Source: Arcticibacter sp. (lineage in GTDB: Bacteria > Bacteroidota > Bacteroidia > 2-12-FULL-35-15). Taken from it: 64,000 nt of DNA. The stretch is from contig JAJNQB010000014.1 in the NCBI GenBank assembly GCA_021155045.1, forward strand, positions 62,001-126,000, given 5' to 3'. The position numbers and the translations under genes were made by a program. The notes under the pieces were generated by a model. The model saw only the letters and a program-made list of their open reading frames with translations, did not search any database and was not told the DNA's origin. Below are positions 8,990-17,823 of this stretch, piece after piece (position 1 is the stretch's first letter; the number at the start of each line of letters is the position of its first letter).

Positions 8990-10885
8990 ATGAAAAAAAT
9001 TACATTTTTAGCAGCGATGGCCTGTTTCGCAGGTGTGAGTTTTGCTCAATCACAAAGACTTGTTCTTGTTGAAGCATTTTCTCAAGCATCATGCGGACCT
9101 TGTGCAGCACAGAATCCCGCAATGAATGCGGCAATTACTGCAGCAACTTCTGACACAGTAGTTTCAGTTAAATATCAAACTAGTTGGCCAGGAGTGGATC
9201 CTATGAATGCACAGAACCCAGCCGAAGTTGCAAATAGAGTTTCTTACTATGGTATAACTGGAGTTCCAGACAGAAGACTTGACGGAAACAATGGATCTAC
9301 AATTACAAACCCTACCATAAGAAATAGATACAGTGTATCTTCTCCTTTTACAATTGCGTTAAGCCATAGTTTTTCTGCTGACTATGATTCTGTTTTTGTT
9401 ACTATGGTTATTACATGTACTCAAAATGATTCTGGTCCTTTAAAAGCACATGTTGCATTAGTTGAAAAGGATATTACTTTTTCTTCTGCCCCAGGTAGTA
9501 ATGGTGAAACTGTTTTTTATAGTGTAATGAGAAAAATGTTGCCAGATGCAAATGGGACTAATTTAGCTACTTCATGGACTGTTGGTCAAACACAAACATT
9601 AACATTTGGGACTAAAATTCCTTCTGAATACGGTTCACCAGTACCGGGATACATCTACAACCTTAACAAATTGGCTGTAGTTGCTTTTATCCAAGACAAT
9701 ACTTCTAAAAATGTTAGACAAGCTGGATATAGTGCTCCTTTAACTTTGCCTGCTTCTACACAAGATGCTGGAGTAACTGTAATTACTGCTCCTGCAACAA
9801 TTCAGTGTACAACTTCTATTACTCCAAGTGTTACAATAAAAAACTTTTCTGGAAATACATTAACTTCATGTAATGTAAATTACCAAATAGATGGAGGAGC
9901 TGTTGTTACAATGCCTTGGACTGGCTCTATAGCTCCAAATGGAACCGCAACATTTACTTTTCCTGCAGCAACAACAACTGTTGGTAGCCACACCTTCATA
10001 TCTTATACATCTGAGCCGAACGGAAATTATGATTGGTTTTTAAACAACAGTCGTAAGGCTAAAAATTTCAACGTAATTGGAACTCCAATAGGAACTCCAA
10101 TTGTAGAAGGATTTCAAGGGGCTACTTTCCCCCCTGCAAATTGGGTAATAGACAATCCTGATGGTGCTTATGCTTGGGAATCATGGAACACAGGATTTAG
10201 CTCAACAAAATCTACTCGTATCAACTTCTTTAACAGCCCTAGCGGTCAAATAGATGATATTTTCGTTCCTGCGTTTGACTTAACAACAACAAACAATAGT
10301 GCAACTTTAACATTCGATGTTGCTTATGCTCAATACCAAACGGAAAATGATAGATTACAAGTTCATGTTTCTACAAATTGCGGAAGCACTTGGACTCAAG
10401 TTTATTCTAAACAAGGATCTACATTATCAACTGCTCCCGCAACAACAACTTCATTCACGCCAACATCAGCACAGTGGAGAAGCGAAAGCATCAACATGAC
10501 TTCTTACATCGGAAACACAAATGTTTTGGTTCGCTTTAGAGGTATAAGTAATTATGGGAACAATTTATTCCTTGATAATATAAACATGAATTCCTCTATG
10601 GTAGGTATCTATGAAGAGTCTGCAAATTCAAGTTCTTTAGATGTTTATCCAAATCCATTTAGCAATAACACGACATTAGAAATCAATTTAACCGCAAACC
10701 AAAAAGTAAGAGTTGATGTGTATAATGTGATTGGAGAAAATGTTTATAGCATTGATAAAGGTCAATTGCCTAGCGGAGAACACAAAGTTGTTCTTAATGC
10801 TGAAGAATTGCCTTCTGGAGTTTACTTTGTTACTTTAACAACTAACGAAGGTAGAATTTCAAAAAGAGTTGTTGTAAACAAATAA
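8990..10885 (+). CDS. Secreted Omp28-like thioredoxin-fold protein with adhesion and T9SS domains
   Basis: A 631-residue multidomain secreted protein. The signal peptide is residues 1-19. An Omp28-like thioredoxin-fold domain follows (about 22-250), with CGPC at 35-38 and a conserved GVPDRRLDGN loop. Next comes an Ig-like linker (about 255-360; ASTQDAGVTVITAP onward). A MAM/choice-of-anchor jelly-roll domain follows (about 370-540; PPANWVIDNPDG, LDNINM). A type A T9SS sorting domain completes it (VYPNPFSNNT, LPSGVYFVTL, basic VVVNK end). The CGPC suggests redox or disulfide chemistry at the cell surface. A strong hairpin terminator follows. The downstream TlpA-like, DUF6029 and Omp28 genes suggest a functional locus for envelope thiol proteins. 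Confidence 0.88.
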   Translation: MKKITFLAAMACFAGVSFAQSQRLVLVEAFSQASCGPCAAQNPAMNAAITAATSDTVVSVKYQTSWPGVDPMNAQNPAEVANRVSYYGITGVPDRRLDGNNGSTITNPTIRNRYSVSSPFTIALSHSFSADYDSVFVTMVITCTQNDSGPLKAHVALVEKDITFSSAPGSNGETVFYSVMRKMLPDANGTNLATSWTVGQTQTLTFGTKIPSEYGSPVPGYIYNLNKLAVVAFIQDNTSKNVRQAGYSAPLTLPASTQDAGVTVITAPATIQCTTSITPSVTIKNFSGNTLTSCNVNYQIDGGAVVTMPWTGSIAPNGTATFTFPAATTTVGSHTFISYTSEPNGNYDWFLNNSRKAKNFNVIGTPIGTPIVEGFQGATFPPANWVIDNPDGAYAWESWNTGFSSTKSTRINFFNSPSGQIDDIFVPAFDLTTTNNSATLTFDVAYAQYQTENDRLQVHVSTNCGSTWTQVYSKQGSTLSTAPATTTSFTPTSAQWRSESINMTSYIGNTNVLVRFRGISNYGNNLFLDNINMNSSMVGIYEESANSSSLDVYPNPFSNNTTLEINLTANQKVRVDVYNVIGENVYSIDKGQLPSGEHKVVLNAEELPSGVYFVTLTTNEGRISKRVVVNK

Positions 10886-10904
10886 AACTTGATTCAACTA
10901 AAAC

Positions 10905-10960
10905 ACAAATCAGCAGTTTGGCTTGTTATTTGACATTCTCTTACTGCTGATTTGTTTTTT
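10905..10960 (+). terminator. Hairpin terminator after the Omp28-like/T9SS gene
   Basis: A perfect 13-nt inverted repeat (10905-10917 with 10943-10955) encloses a 25-nt loop and runs into six T residues (10955-10960). It sits 20 nt after the stop at 10885. It overlaps an in-frame TTG at 10952, which argues that the next gene starts at ATG 10979 instead. Confidence 0.75.
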
Positions 10961-10978
10961 AACTTTATTCTTAAAATT

Positions 10979-11500
10979 ATGATTAAAAAAGTATCATTAT
11001 CAATCTTAGTAATATCATTATTTATTATTACTGCTGGATTTATTCAAAACGAAGGACGTTCTATACCTTCAGTAGATGTAAAAACAATTGATGGCAAACA
11101 ATTTAACACATCAAAAATTAGTAATAATGGAAAACCAATGATTATTAGTTTTTGGGCAACATGGTGTAAACCATGTAAAAAAGAACTCGATGCAATAGCT
11201 GAGGATTATAGCGATTGGCAAAAAGAAACTGGAGTGAAACTTATTGCAATTTCAATTGATGATGCGCGTAGTTCATCAAAAGTTTCTACTGATGTAAAAA
11301 GCAAAGGCTGGGAATATGAAGTTTACTTGGACGAAAACCAAGATTTTAAACGTGCAATGAATGTAAATAATGTGCCTCATACATTTGTTGTAAATGGCAA
11401 AGGTGAAATTGTTTGGCAACACAATGCTTATGCTGAAGGCGATGAAGAACATCTTTTAGAAGTAGTAAAAAAAGTTGCAAAAGGAGAAAAAGTAGATTAA
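10979..11500 (+). CDS. TlpA/ResA-like thiol-disulfide oxidoreductase
   Basis: A 173-residue periplasmic thioredoxin-fold protein. Residues 1-19 form an N-terminal membrane or signal segment; there is no lipobox cysteine. The catalytic motif is WCKPC (C63 and C66) within FWATWCKPCKKEL, and the cis-proline loop is VPHTFVV. The AhpC/TSA-Redoxin type strand order and ISIDDARSS are typical of TlpA. The family reduces disulfides in exported proteins or in cytochrome c maturation. ATG 10979 is preferred over the upstream TTG at 10952, which lies in the terminator hairpin. The 25-nt gap to the DUF6029 gene suggests an operon that continues to the Omp28 lipoprotein. Confidence 0.9.
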   Translation: MIKKVSLSILVISLFIITAGFIQNEGRSIPSVDVKTIDGKQFNTSKISNNGKPMIISFWATWCKPCKKELDAIAEDYSDWQKETGVKLIAISIDDARSSSKVSTDVKSKGWEYEVYLDENQDFKRAMNVNNVPHTFVVNGKGEIVWQHNAYAEGDEEHLLEVVKKVAKGEKVD

Positions 11501-11525
11501 TTAATACCATTAGAAATTTTATTTT

Positions 11526-13226
11526 GTGATACAAAAAAAATCATTTATCCAATTTTTGAAAACATCAAGTCTGTTTGTCGGACTTATACTATACAACAAT
11601 TCTCAAGCTCAACAAATAGATTTTTCTAAACTGGGAGAAGTGCACGGGAATATTCAAACAGATGCCCAATATTACAACCCAGATACTGCAATTGGGGCCG
11701 CCTCCGTTCCTGAAAAAATGGGATTTAATGGCTTTGCTAATGTAATTTATACAAAAGGAAATTTTACTGCCGGTATTCGCTACGAAAGCTACCTAAGTAG
11801 GCTTCAAGGTTTTGATGCAAGGTACAATGGCAGTGGAATTACCTACCGTTTTGTAAACTACAAAAATGAAAAACTAGAATTTACTGTAGGAAATTTTTAT
11901 GAACAATTTGGAAGCGGAATAACCCTTAGAACTTACGAAGAACGAAACTTAGGTTATGACAACGTACTTGATGGATTCAGACTTAAATATCAACCTATCA
12001 AAGGAATTTTATTTAAAGGGCTAATAGGAAAGCAACGTTTATATTTTACACCAGGTGGAGTTGGACTGATAAGAGGGTTTGATGGAGAAATGGATATTAA
12101 TGAAACTTTTACGAAGCTAAATGATACAAAACTACATTTTATTTTAGGTGGTAGTTTTGTTAGTAAATATCAAAAAGATGAAGACCCTAATCTCGTACTC
12201 CCTGAAAATGTTGGGAACTCTGCTGGAAGAATAAGAATAAACTATAAAGGATTTAATTTTTCTGCTGAGTACGCTACTAAAATTAATGACCCATTCAATA
12301 CATATCAAATAAACGACAAACCTGTTTATAAACCAGGAGAAGCTATTATATTAAATGCGAGTTATGCTCAAAAGGGAATAGCTTTTAATTTAGGACTAAA
12401 TAGAATTGAAAATATGAACTTTCGTTCAGATAGAAACGCAAAACTAAACGATTTATTTATAAATTTTATCCCCCCATTGTGCAAACAACAAACGTATGCG
12501 CTTTTAACTATTCGTCCTTATGCCTCACAACCTAATGGCGAAATTGAATTTACTACACAAATAGATTATAAAATAAAAAAAGAAACGGCACTTGGAGGGA
12601 AATATGGTTGGGACATATCAGTAAACTATTCTGGCGCATATTCACTTGACACAACTCATTTAAAAAAAGATGCAGACAGCACATTACAAGGATACAAAGT
12701 AAATTCCATGGGATTTGGGAAGGAAGTTTTTTTCAAAGATCTATACATTGAAATAAACAAAAAATTTACTAAAAAATTTAAAACCTCATTAATATATGAT
12801 TACCAAGAATTTAATTACAACGTTATTACGAATGGTATTTCTGGAAAAGATTTTATTTACACTCATACAGTAATAATTGACGCTACAATGCGTTTAAAAT
12901 CAGAAAGCTCGTTAAGGATTGAACTACAAAATCAATACAGCGATCAAAAAATTGGAAAACAAAGAGGAGATTGGGCTTCTGGCATAATTGAATACACAAT
13001 AAATTCTAGCTGGTTTGCTGCAATTCAAGATCAATGGAACTATGGCAATAGCGAATCAAAAAAACAATTGCACTATCCAGGCATAAACATTGGATACATT
13101 CAAAATGCAACACGAATTACAATAGGATACGGTCGCCAACGCGATGGAGTTTTTTGTGTAGGAGGTGTGTGTAGGCAAGTACCTGCATCAAATGGTTTAT
13201 CATTATCAATAACTAGCAGTTTTTAA
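11526..13226 (+). CDS. DUF6029 family outer-membrane beta-barrel-like protein
   Basis: A 566-residue protein with a GTG start at 11526, the first possible codon giving a full signal peptide (about 1-29, ending NNSQAQ). The mature part is dominated by alternating aromatic/polar beta strands (for example FTVGNFYEQFGSGITLRTYE), no cysteine-rich or enzymatic motif is seen, and it ends in a strand with terminal Phe (SLSITSSF), as expected for an outer-membrane beta-barrel. This matches the Bacteroidota DUF6029 family. It lies between a TlpA-like and an Omp28-like gene, with only 3 nt to the latter, so the three are probably cotranscribed. Function is unknown; an outer-membrane partner for the redox lipoprotein is an inference. 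Confidence 0.85.
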   Translation: MIQKKSFIQFLKTSSLFVGLILYNNSQAQQIDFSKLGEVHGNIQTDAQYYNPDTAIGAASVPEKMGFNGFANVIYTKGNFTAGIRYESYLSRLQGFDARYNGSGITYRFVNYKNEKLEFTVGNFYEQFGSGITLRTYEERNLGYDNVLDGFRLKYQPIKGILFKGLIGKQRLYFTPGGVGLIRGFDGEMDINETFTKLNDTKLHFILGGSFVSKYQKDEDPNLVLPENVGNSAGRIRINYKGFNFSAEYATKINDPFNTYQINDKPVYKPGEAIILNASYAQKGIAFNLGLNRIENMNFRSDRNAKLNDLFINFIPPLCKQQTYALLTIRPYASQPNGEIEFTTQIDYKIKKETALGGKYGWDISVNYSGAYSLDTTHLKKDADSTLQGYKVNSMGFGKEVFFKDLYIEINKKFTKKFKTSLIYDYQEFNYNVITNGISGKDFIYTHTVIIDATMRLKSESSLRIELQNQYSDQKIGKQRGDWASGIIEYTINSSWFAAIQDQWNYGNSESKKQLHYPGINIGYIQNATRITIGYGRQRDGVFCVGGVCRQVPASNGLSLSITSSF

Positions 13227-13229
13227 ACG

Positions 13230-14147
13230 ATGAAAAAAATATTTTTTTTAATTTCAGGAATAATATTAATTTTCACTTCATGTGATAAAGTTTCTAACCC
13301 TTATCCGCCAACGAATGCCAATGCTGGAGATGTTACTTCTTGCGATACTCCATCTTTCCCAATAATAAGCACACATATTCGCAGAGTACTTGTAGAAGAT
13401 TATACAGGACACACTTGTGGCAATTGCCCCAAAGCGGCAGAAGAATTAACGTATTGTGATTCTGTGTACTCAGGGCAAATTGTTTCACTTGCAATTCATG
13501 TTGGATATTTTGCAGAACCATGCCCTCCTCCTCCAAGCACCCTTCCTTGTAGAGATTACAGAACAACTGTAGGAGATCAATACAACACCGTTTTTTACGC
13601 TTCCGCTGGTGGTCTTCCTCAAGGCGTGGTAAACAGAAAAGTATTTGACTCTTCGAATGGAACATTTCAATATTTAGTCGGTTACCAATCACATGGATGG
13701 ACTAACTTCGTATCTACATTTATCGGAAATCCTGCTGTTGCAGAATTGCAAATTATTAATAGCTATAATCCAACTACCCGTAAACTTTGCACTGCACTTA
13801 AATCTGAATTTTTAACGAATCTGAACGGGCAGTATAAACTTGTTGTTTTGCTCACTCAAGATAGTATTATTGATTGGCAAATAGATTACCGTTACAGCCC
13901 AAGCATGATTCCAAACTATATACACAAACACATGTTACGCGATGCTATTAATTCAACATGGGGTGATGAAATCGCAAACGGAATAGTAACCACAGGCACT
14001 ACAGCTCTGAATAGATACGCTTACAACATCCCAACAAGTTATTTAGGAGTAAATGCAGAACCAGAACACATGCATGTAATTGCTTTTATATATGATGTTG
14101 CAACTAATGAAGTTTTGCAGGCTGCAGAAGCTAAAGTGATTGAATAA
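13230..14147 (+). CDS. Omp28-related lipoprotein with thioredoxin-like CGNC motif
   Basis: A 305-residue lipoprotein. The signal sequence ends in a lipobox (LIFTSC, lipidated C18). A short Pro/Asn linker precedes a domain with VLVEDYTGHTCGNCPKA (C63, C66), a thioredoxin-like active site as in the Omp28 family, and later a GLPQGVVNRK loop equivalent to the cis-Pro region. Further cysteine pairs lie in EPCPPPPSTLPC. Length and layout fit Omp28-related outer-membrane lipoproteins. It shares its N-terminal fold with the T9SS-secreted protein at 8990. It starts 3 nt after the DUF6029 gene and ends 5 nt from the convergent prfB stop. Confidence 0.87.
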   Translation: MKKIFFLISGIILIFTSCDKVSNPYPPTNANAGDVTSCDTPSFPIISTHIRRVLVEDYTGHTCGNCPKAAEELTYCDSVYSGQIVSLAIHVGYFAEPCPPPPSTLPCRDYRTTVGDQYNTVFYASAGGLPQGVVNRKVFDSSNGTFQYLVGYQSHGWTNFVSTFIGNPAVAELQIINSYNPTTRKLCTALKSEFLTNLNGQYKLVVLLTQDSIIDWQIDYRYSPSMIPNYIHKHMLRDAINSTWGDEIANGIVTTGTTALNRYAYNIPTSYLGVNAEPEHMHVIAFIYDVATNEVLQAAEAKVIE

Positions 14148-14152
14148 GTTAA

Positions 14153-15242
14153 TTACGCATTTCCATATTCCATCAAATATGTTTTTATAAAATCATTTAA
14201 TTCCCCATCCATCACAGCTTGCGTGTTTGATGTTTCATAATCTGTACGTAAATCTTTCACTAGCTTATAGGGATGAAAAACATAATTTCGTATTTGTGAG
14301 CCCCACTCTATTTTCTTTTTATTTCCTTCGATTGCTGCAATAGATTCTCGTTTTTTACGCATTTCTATTTCAAACAATTGTGATTTTAAAAGTTTTATAG
14401 CATTCTCTTTATTTTGTAATTGCGAGCGCGATTCTTGATTCTTAATTATGATTCCAGAAGGCTTATGATACAAACGAACAGCCGTTTCTACTTTATTTAC
14501 ATTTTGCCCACCAGCTCCACCAGCTCGAAAAGTTTCAAATTCAACTTCTGCCATGTTTACTTCAATTTCTATTGTATCATCAATTAATGGATAAACATAA
14601 ACAGAAGCAAAAGAAGTATGCCGTTTTGCATTGGAATCAAATGGTGAAATACGCACCAAACGATGAACACCATTTTCTCCCTTTAAATATCCAAAAGCAT
14701 ATTCACCCTCAATTTCAATTGTCGCTTGTTTAATTCCAGCAACATCTCCATCTTGTATATCTACATCTTTTATTTTGAATCCATTTTTTTCTGCCCACAT
14801 TTTATACATGCGCAAAAGCATGTTTGCCCAATCACAACTTTCGGTTCCTCCTGCTCCAGCATTTACTTGAAGTACGGCACTAAAAACATCCTCTTTTCTA
14901 CTTAGCATATTCTTAAATTCAATTTCTTCCAACTTTTTAATTGTTGTTTGAAATTGAACTTCCACATCATTTTCTGGCGCTTCGCCTTGTTTAAAAAAAT
15001 CATACATCAACTCTAAATCGTCCATATTACGAACGATTTCGTTGTATGCAATTGTCCAGTTTTTTTTGGTTTTTGTTTGCTTGAGTAGTTCTTCCGCTTT
15101 TTTTGCATCGTCCCAAAAATTGGGTGCTAAAGCTTTTTCTTCTTCTTCGGCAATCTCTTTTATCTTTCTATCGATGTCAAAGATGCCCCCTTAACGCATC
15201 GGTGCGCTCTCTAAGATTCTTTATTTGGTCGGTTGTTATCAT
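14153..15242 (-). CDS. prfB: Peptide chain release factor 2, with +1 programmed frameshift
   Basis: RF2 recognises UGA and UAA and releases the peptide. Translation starts at ATG 15242 and reads 21 codons to CTT followed by an in-frame TGA (15179-15177). A +1 shift (CTT then GAC) continues the frame to the TAA at 14153, giving 362 residues, close to the family's usual 365. In the full product the codon-recognition tripeptide SPF is at residues 199-201 and the catalytic GGQ at 244-246 within AGGAGGQNVNKVET. The methylation target of PrmC (gene at 58107) is the Gln of GGQ. The frameshift gives autoregulation: low RF2 favours shifting. The gene is convergent with the Omp28 lipoprotein gene and follows purT on the same strand. 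Confidence 0.96.
15176..15191 (-). promoter_or_regulatory. prfB: prfB programmed +1 frameshift site
   Basis: Read on the minus strand: AGGGGG (15191-15186), two spacer bases, slippery CTT (15182-15180), in-frame stop TGA (15179-15177), then C. The layout matches the classical RF2 site, in which an internal Shine-Dalgarno-like element sits three bases before CTT and TGA is followed by C. The element is retained in an organism whose ordinary genes show almost no Shine-Dalgarno sequences. Confidence 0.95.
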
Positions 15243-15247
15243 GGTTG

Positions 15248-15255
15248 CAAAGATA
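15248..15255 (-). promoter_or_regulatory. Candidate -7 promoter element of prfB
   Basis: TATCTTTG on the minus strand matches TAnnTTTG and ends five bases before the prfB ATG. No TTG lies at the usual -33 distance. If used, transcription would begin at or next to the start codon, giving a leaderless or near-leaderless mRNA. Confidence 0.4.
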
Positions 15256-15266
15256 TGAAAACAATT

Positions 15267-16433
15267 TTACTCCGCATTTACTTTTATCATTTTAGCAATT
15301 TCAATGGCTCGTTGTTTCACATCATCAACATTAGCACCAATACTATCGTAAACTAAAGCAACTGCCATTCTTCGGTATGGACGAGTAGTTGGTTTGCCAA
15401 ATATTTTTAAATCTGATTTTTTATTGTTCATTGCATTTTCTGCGCCTTTATATGTTGGATTTTTCCCTTCTTTATCTGCTAGTATAACTGCACTTGCACC
15501 TACTTTCTCCAAAATAATTTCAGGAATTGGAAAGCCTAAAACAGCACGTGCATGTAATTCAAATTCAGAAAAATTTTGTGTGCCTGCTAATGTCACCATA
15601 CCTGTATCGTGTGGACGAGGAGATAATTCTGAAAAATAAACACCATCAGATGCTAAAAAAAATTCTACGCCCCAAATCCCTTCTCCTGTTAAAGCTCTTG
15701 TTACTTTATCAGCCATTTCTTGCGCTTCTTTTAAATGTTCCGATTTTATTTCAGCAGGCTGCCAACTTTCTTGGTAATCACCTCTCTCTTGTCTGTGCCC
15801 AATTGGTGGGCAAAACAAAGTATTTCCATTTTTTTGTGTTACAGTAAGCAATGTTATTTCCGAGTCGAACTTCACAAATGCTTCTGCAATTACTTCTGAA
15901 TAATCTCCGCGTTTTCCTGCTTGTGCATAATCCCACGCCTTTTGAATATCTAATTCTGATTTAATTACACTTTGACCTTTACCAGAAGAACTCATCAATG
16001 GTTTTACAACGCAAGGCATACCAACAATTTTAACCGCAGCAACTAATTCTTCATAGCTATTAGCATATTCATATTTAGCCGTTCTTAATCCTAAATCTTT
16101 TGCAGCTAAATCGCGAATGGCTTTTCTGTTCATAGTAAAGTTTGCTGCTTTCGCACTTGGCACTACTTGTATATTTTGTTTTTCATAATCATAAAATCGT
16201 TCGGTTCTGATTGCTTCAATTTCAGGAACAATAATATCAGGTTGGTGCTTAGCAACAATTCTATCTAACTCTGCTCCATCAAGCATATTAATCACTTCGC
16301 GTTCATCTGCCACTTGCTGTGCTGGAGCATCATTATATGAATCAACAGCAATTATATACTGACCTAATCGTTTTACTGCAATTACAAATTCTTTCCCTAG
16401 CTCGCCAGAACCTAACAACATTATTTTTTTCAT
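15267..16433 (-). CDS. purT: Formate-dependent phosphoribosylglycinamide formyltransferase
   Basis: PurT converts GAR, formate and ATP to formyl-GAR, the third step of de novo purine synthesis, without folate. The 388-residue protein is an ATP-grasp enzyme. Its N-terminal pre-ATP-grasp domain begins with MLLGSGELGKE, and the central ATP-binding part has VVKPLMSSSGKGQSVI. The catalytic region carries GVEFFLASDGVYFSELSPRPHDTGMVTL, and the C-terminal domain ends in RRMAVALV. Length matches the E. coli enzyme (392). It starts at ATG 16433, 100 nt from the divergent kbl start, and lies 24 nt upstream of prfB on the same strand. Confidence 0.96.
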   Translation of the reverse strand: MKKIMLLGSGELGKEFVIAVKRLGQYIIAVDSYNDAPAQQVADEREVINMLDGAELDRIVAKHQPDIIVPEIEAIRTERFYDYEKQNIQVVPSAKAANFTMNRKAIRDLAAKDLGLRTAKYEYANSYEELVAAVKIVGMPCVVKPLMSSSGKGQSVIKSELDIQKAWDYAQAGKRGDYSEVIAEAFVKFDSEITLLTVTQKNGNTLFCPPIGHRQERGDYQESWQPAEIKSEHLKEAQEMADKVTRALTGEGIWGVEFFLASDGVYFSELSPRPHDTGMVTLAGTQNFSEFELHARAVLGFPIPEIILEKVGASAVILADKEGKNPTYKGAENAMNNKKSDLKIFGKPTTRPYRRMAVALVYDSIGANVDDVKQRAIEIAKMIKVNAE

Positions 16434-16533
16434 TCCTATTTCTTTATAATTTCAGCACAAAATAAAACAAAAAATCAATACTTTTACCACACTAACCTTA
16501 ATACTTTATACTTACGTCTTAATACACTATATC

Positions 16534-17721
16534 ATGCTAGGAAATTTCAAAAACCACCTTCAAACAGAATTAAAAAATATTGACGATTCTGGTTTATTTA
16601 AACGCGAACGTATCATTACAAGCGAACAAGGGGCAGTTGTAAAAGTAAATGAAAAAGATGTTATCATCTTCTGTGCAAACAATTATTTAGGATTATCATC
16701 GCACCCAAAAGTAATTGAAGCAGCTCACAAAACACTTGACCGACATGGTTATGGAATGAGCAGTGTACGTTTTATTTGTGGAACACAAGACATACACAAA
16801 GAGCTAGAACAAAAACTTTCGAAATTTGTTGGACAAGAAGATACCATTTTATATGCTGCTTGCTTTGATGCTAATGGTGGTGTATTTGAACCATTACTTG
16901 GTGAAGAAGATGCAATTATTTCGGATGAATTAAATCATGCTTCTATTATTGATGGTGTTCGTTTGTGCAAAGCACAACGTTATCGCTACAAAAATTGTGA
17001 TATGGTTGATTTAGAAGAACAACTAAAAGCAGCACAAAACCAACGGTTCCGATTGATTGTAACTGATGGTGTTTTTTCTATGGATGGTTTTGTTGCCCCA
17101 CTTGATAAAATTTGCGACTTAGCAGATAAATACAATGCGATGGTGATGGTGGATGAAAGCCATGCAAGTGGATTTATTGGAAAAACTGGAAGAGGAACAA
17201 TTGAATTAAAAAATGTTATGCACCGTGTAGATATTGTTACTGGAACATTAGGAAAAGCATTGGGTGGGGCAATGGGTGGATTTACATCGGCAAAAAAAGA
17301 AATTATAGAGATGTTACGCCAGCGTTCTCGTCCATATTTATTTAGCAATTCACTAGCGCCATCTATTGTTGGTGCATCCATTGCAGTTTTGGATATGTTA
17401 AGTGAAACAACAACTTTACGTGATAAGCTAGAATGGAACGTAAATTATTTCAAACAAGGAATTAAAAAAGTTGGTTTAGAAATTAAAGATGGGGATTCTG
17501 CTATTGTTCCTGTAATGTTATACGATGCAAAACTTGCACAGGAATTTGCAAGTAAATTATTAAACGAAGGAATTTATGTAATTGGATTCTTTTATCCGGT
17601 TGTTCCAAAAGATAAAGCACGTATTCGTGTTCAACTTTCAGCAGCACACGAAAAAGAACATTTGGATAAAGCATTAGCTGCTTTTGAAAAAGTTGGAAAA
17701 GAATTGGGAGTTATAAAATAA
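16534..17721 (+). CDS. kbl: Glycine C-acetyltransferase (2-amino-3-ketobutyrate CoA ligase)
   Basis: This PLP enzyme of the alpha-oxoamine synthase family cleaves 2-amino-3-ketobutyrate with CoA to glycine and acetyl-CoA, the second step of threonine catabolism. The 395-residue length equals that of typical Kbl. Visible markers are FCANNYLGLSSHP, GYGMSSVRFICGT, SDELNHASIIDG, VDESHASGFIGKTGRG and the PLP lysine K241 in GTLGKALGGAMGG. The partner threonine dehydrogenase gene (tdh) is not in the window. Homologous synthases such as BioF or SPT are possible, but the FCANNYLG and SVRFICGTQ signatures and the full-length match favour Kbl. Confidence 0.93.
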   Translation: MLGNFKNHLQTELKNIDDSGLFKRERIITSEQGAVVKVNEKDVIIFCANNYLGLSSHPKVIEAAHKTLDRHGYGMSSVRFICGTQDIHKELEQKLSKFVGQEDTILYAACFDANGGVFEPLLGEEDAIISDELNHASIIDGVRLCKAQRYRYKNCDMVDLEEQLKAAQNQRFRLIVTDGVFSMDGFVAPLDKICDLADKYNAMVMVDESHASGFIGKTGRGTIELKNVMHRVDIVTGTLGKALGGAMGGFTSAKKEIIEMLRQRSRPYLFSNSLAPSIVGASIAVLDMLSETTTLRDKLEWNVNYFKQGIKKVGLEIKDGDSAIVPVMLYDAKLAQEFASKLLNEGIYVIGFFYPVVPKDKARIRVQLSAAHEKEHLDKALAAFEKVGKELGVIK

Positions 17722-17790
17722 AAGAGGAAAGAGATTAAGTTAAAAATCAAAAGAGTTTGGCTTTGAAAAGAACTACTTTTAAATAAAAAC

Positions 17791-17817
17791 TGCGCTCTCT
17801 GTGCCTCTGCGAAAAAA
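17791..17817. repeat. Solo palindromic-family arm between kbl and metF
   Basis: The sequence between the convergent kbl and metF stops (TGCGCTCTCTGTGCC, then TCTGCGAAAAAA) aligns with the arms that flank the GxxExxY genes at 39950 and 42471, sharing TGCG..CT, TG.G.CT and TGCGA. No gene or partner arm is present. It is a gene-less relic of the same repeat family. Confidence 0.5.
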
Positions 17818-17823
17818 TTATTT

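Noticed and set aside
10952..10978. TTG start upstream of the TlpA-like gene
   Set aside because: It lies in the right arm of the terminator hairpin at 10905-10960 and adds a non-signal extension before MIKKVSL.
15177..15179. prfB as a broken gene with a stop codon
   Set aside because: The stop is part of the classical +1 frameshift site, and the shifted product is full-length with SPF and GGQ.
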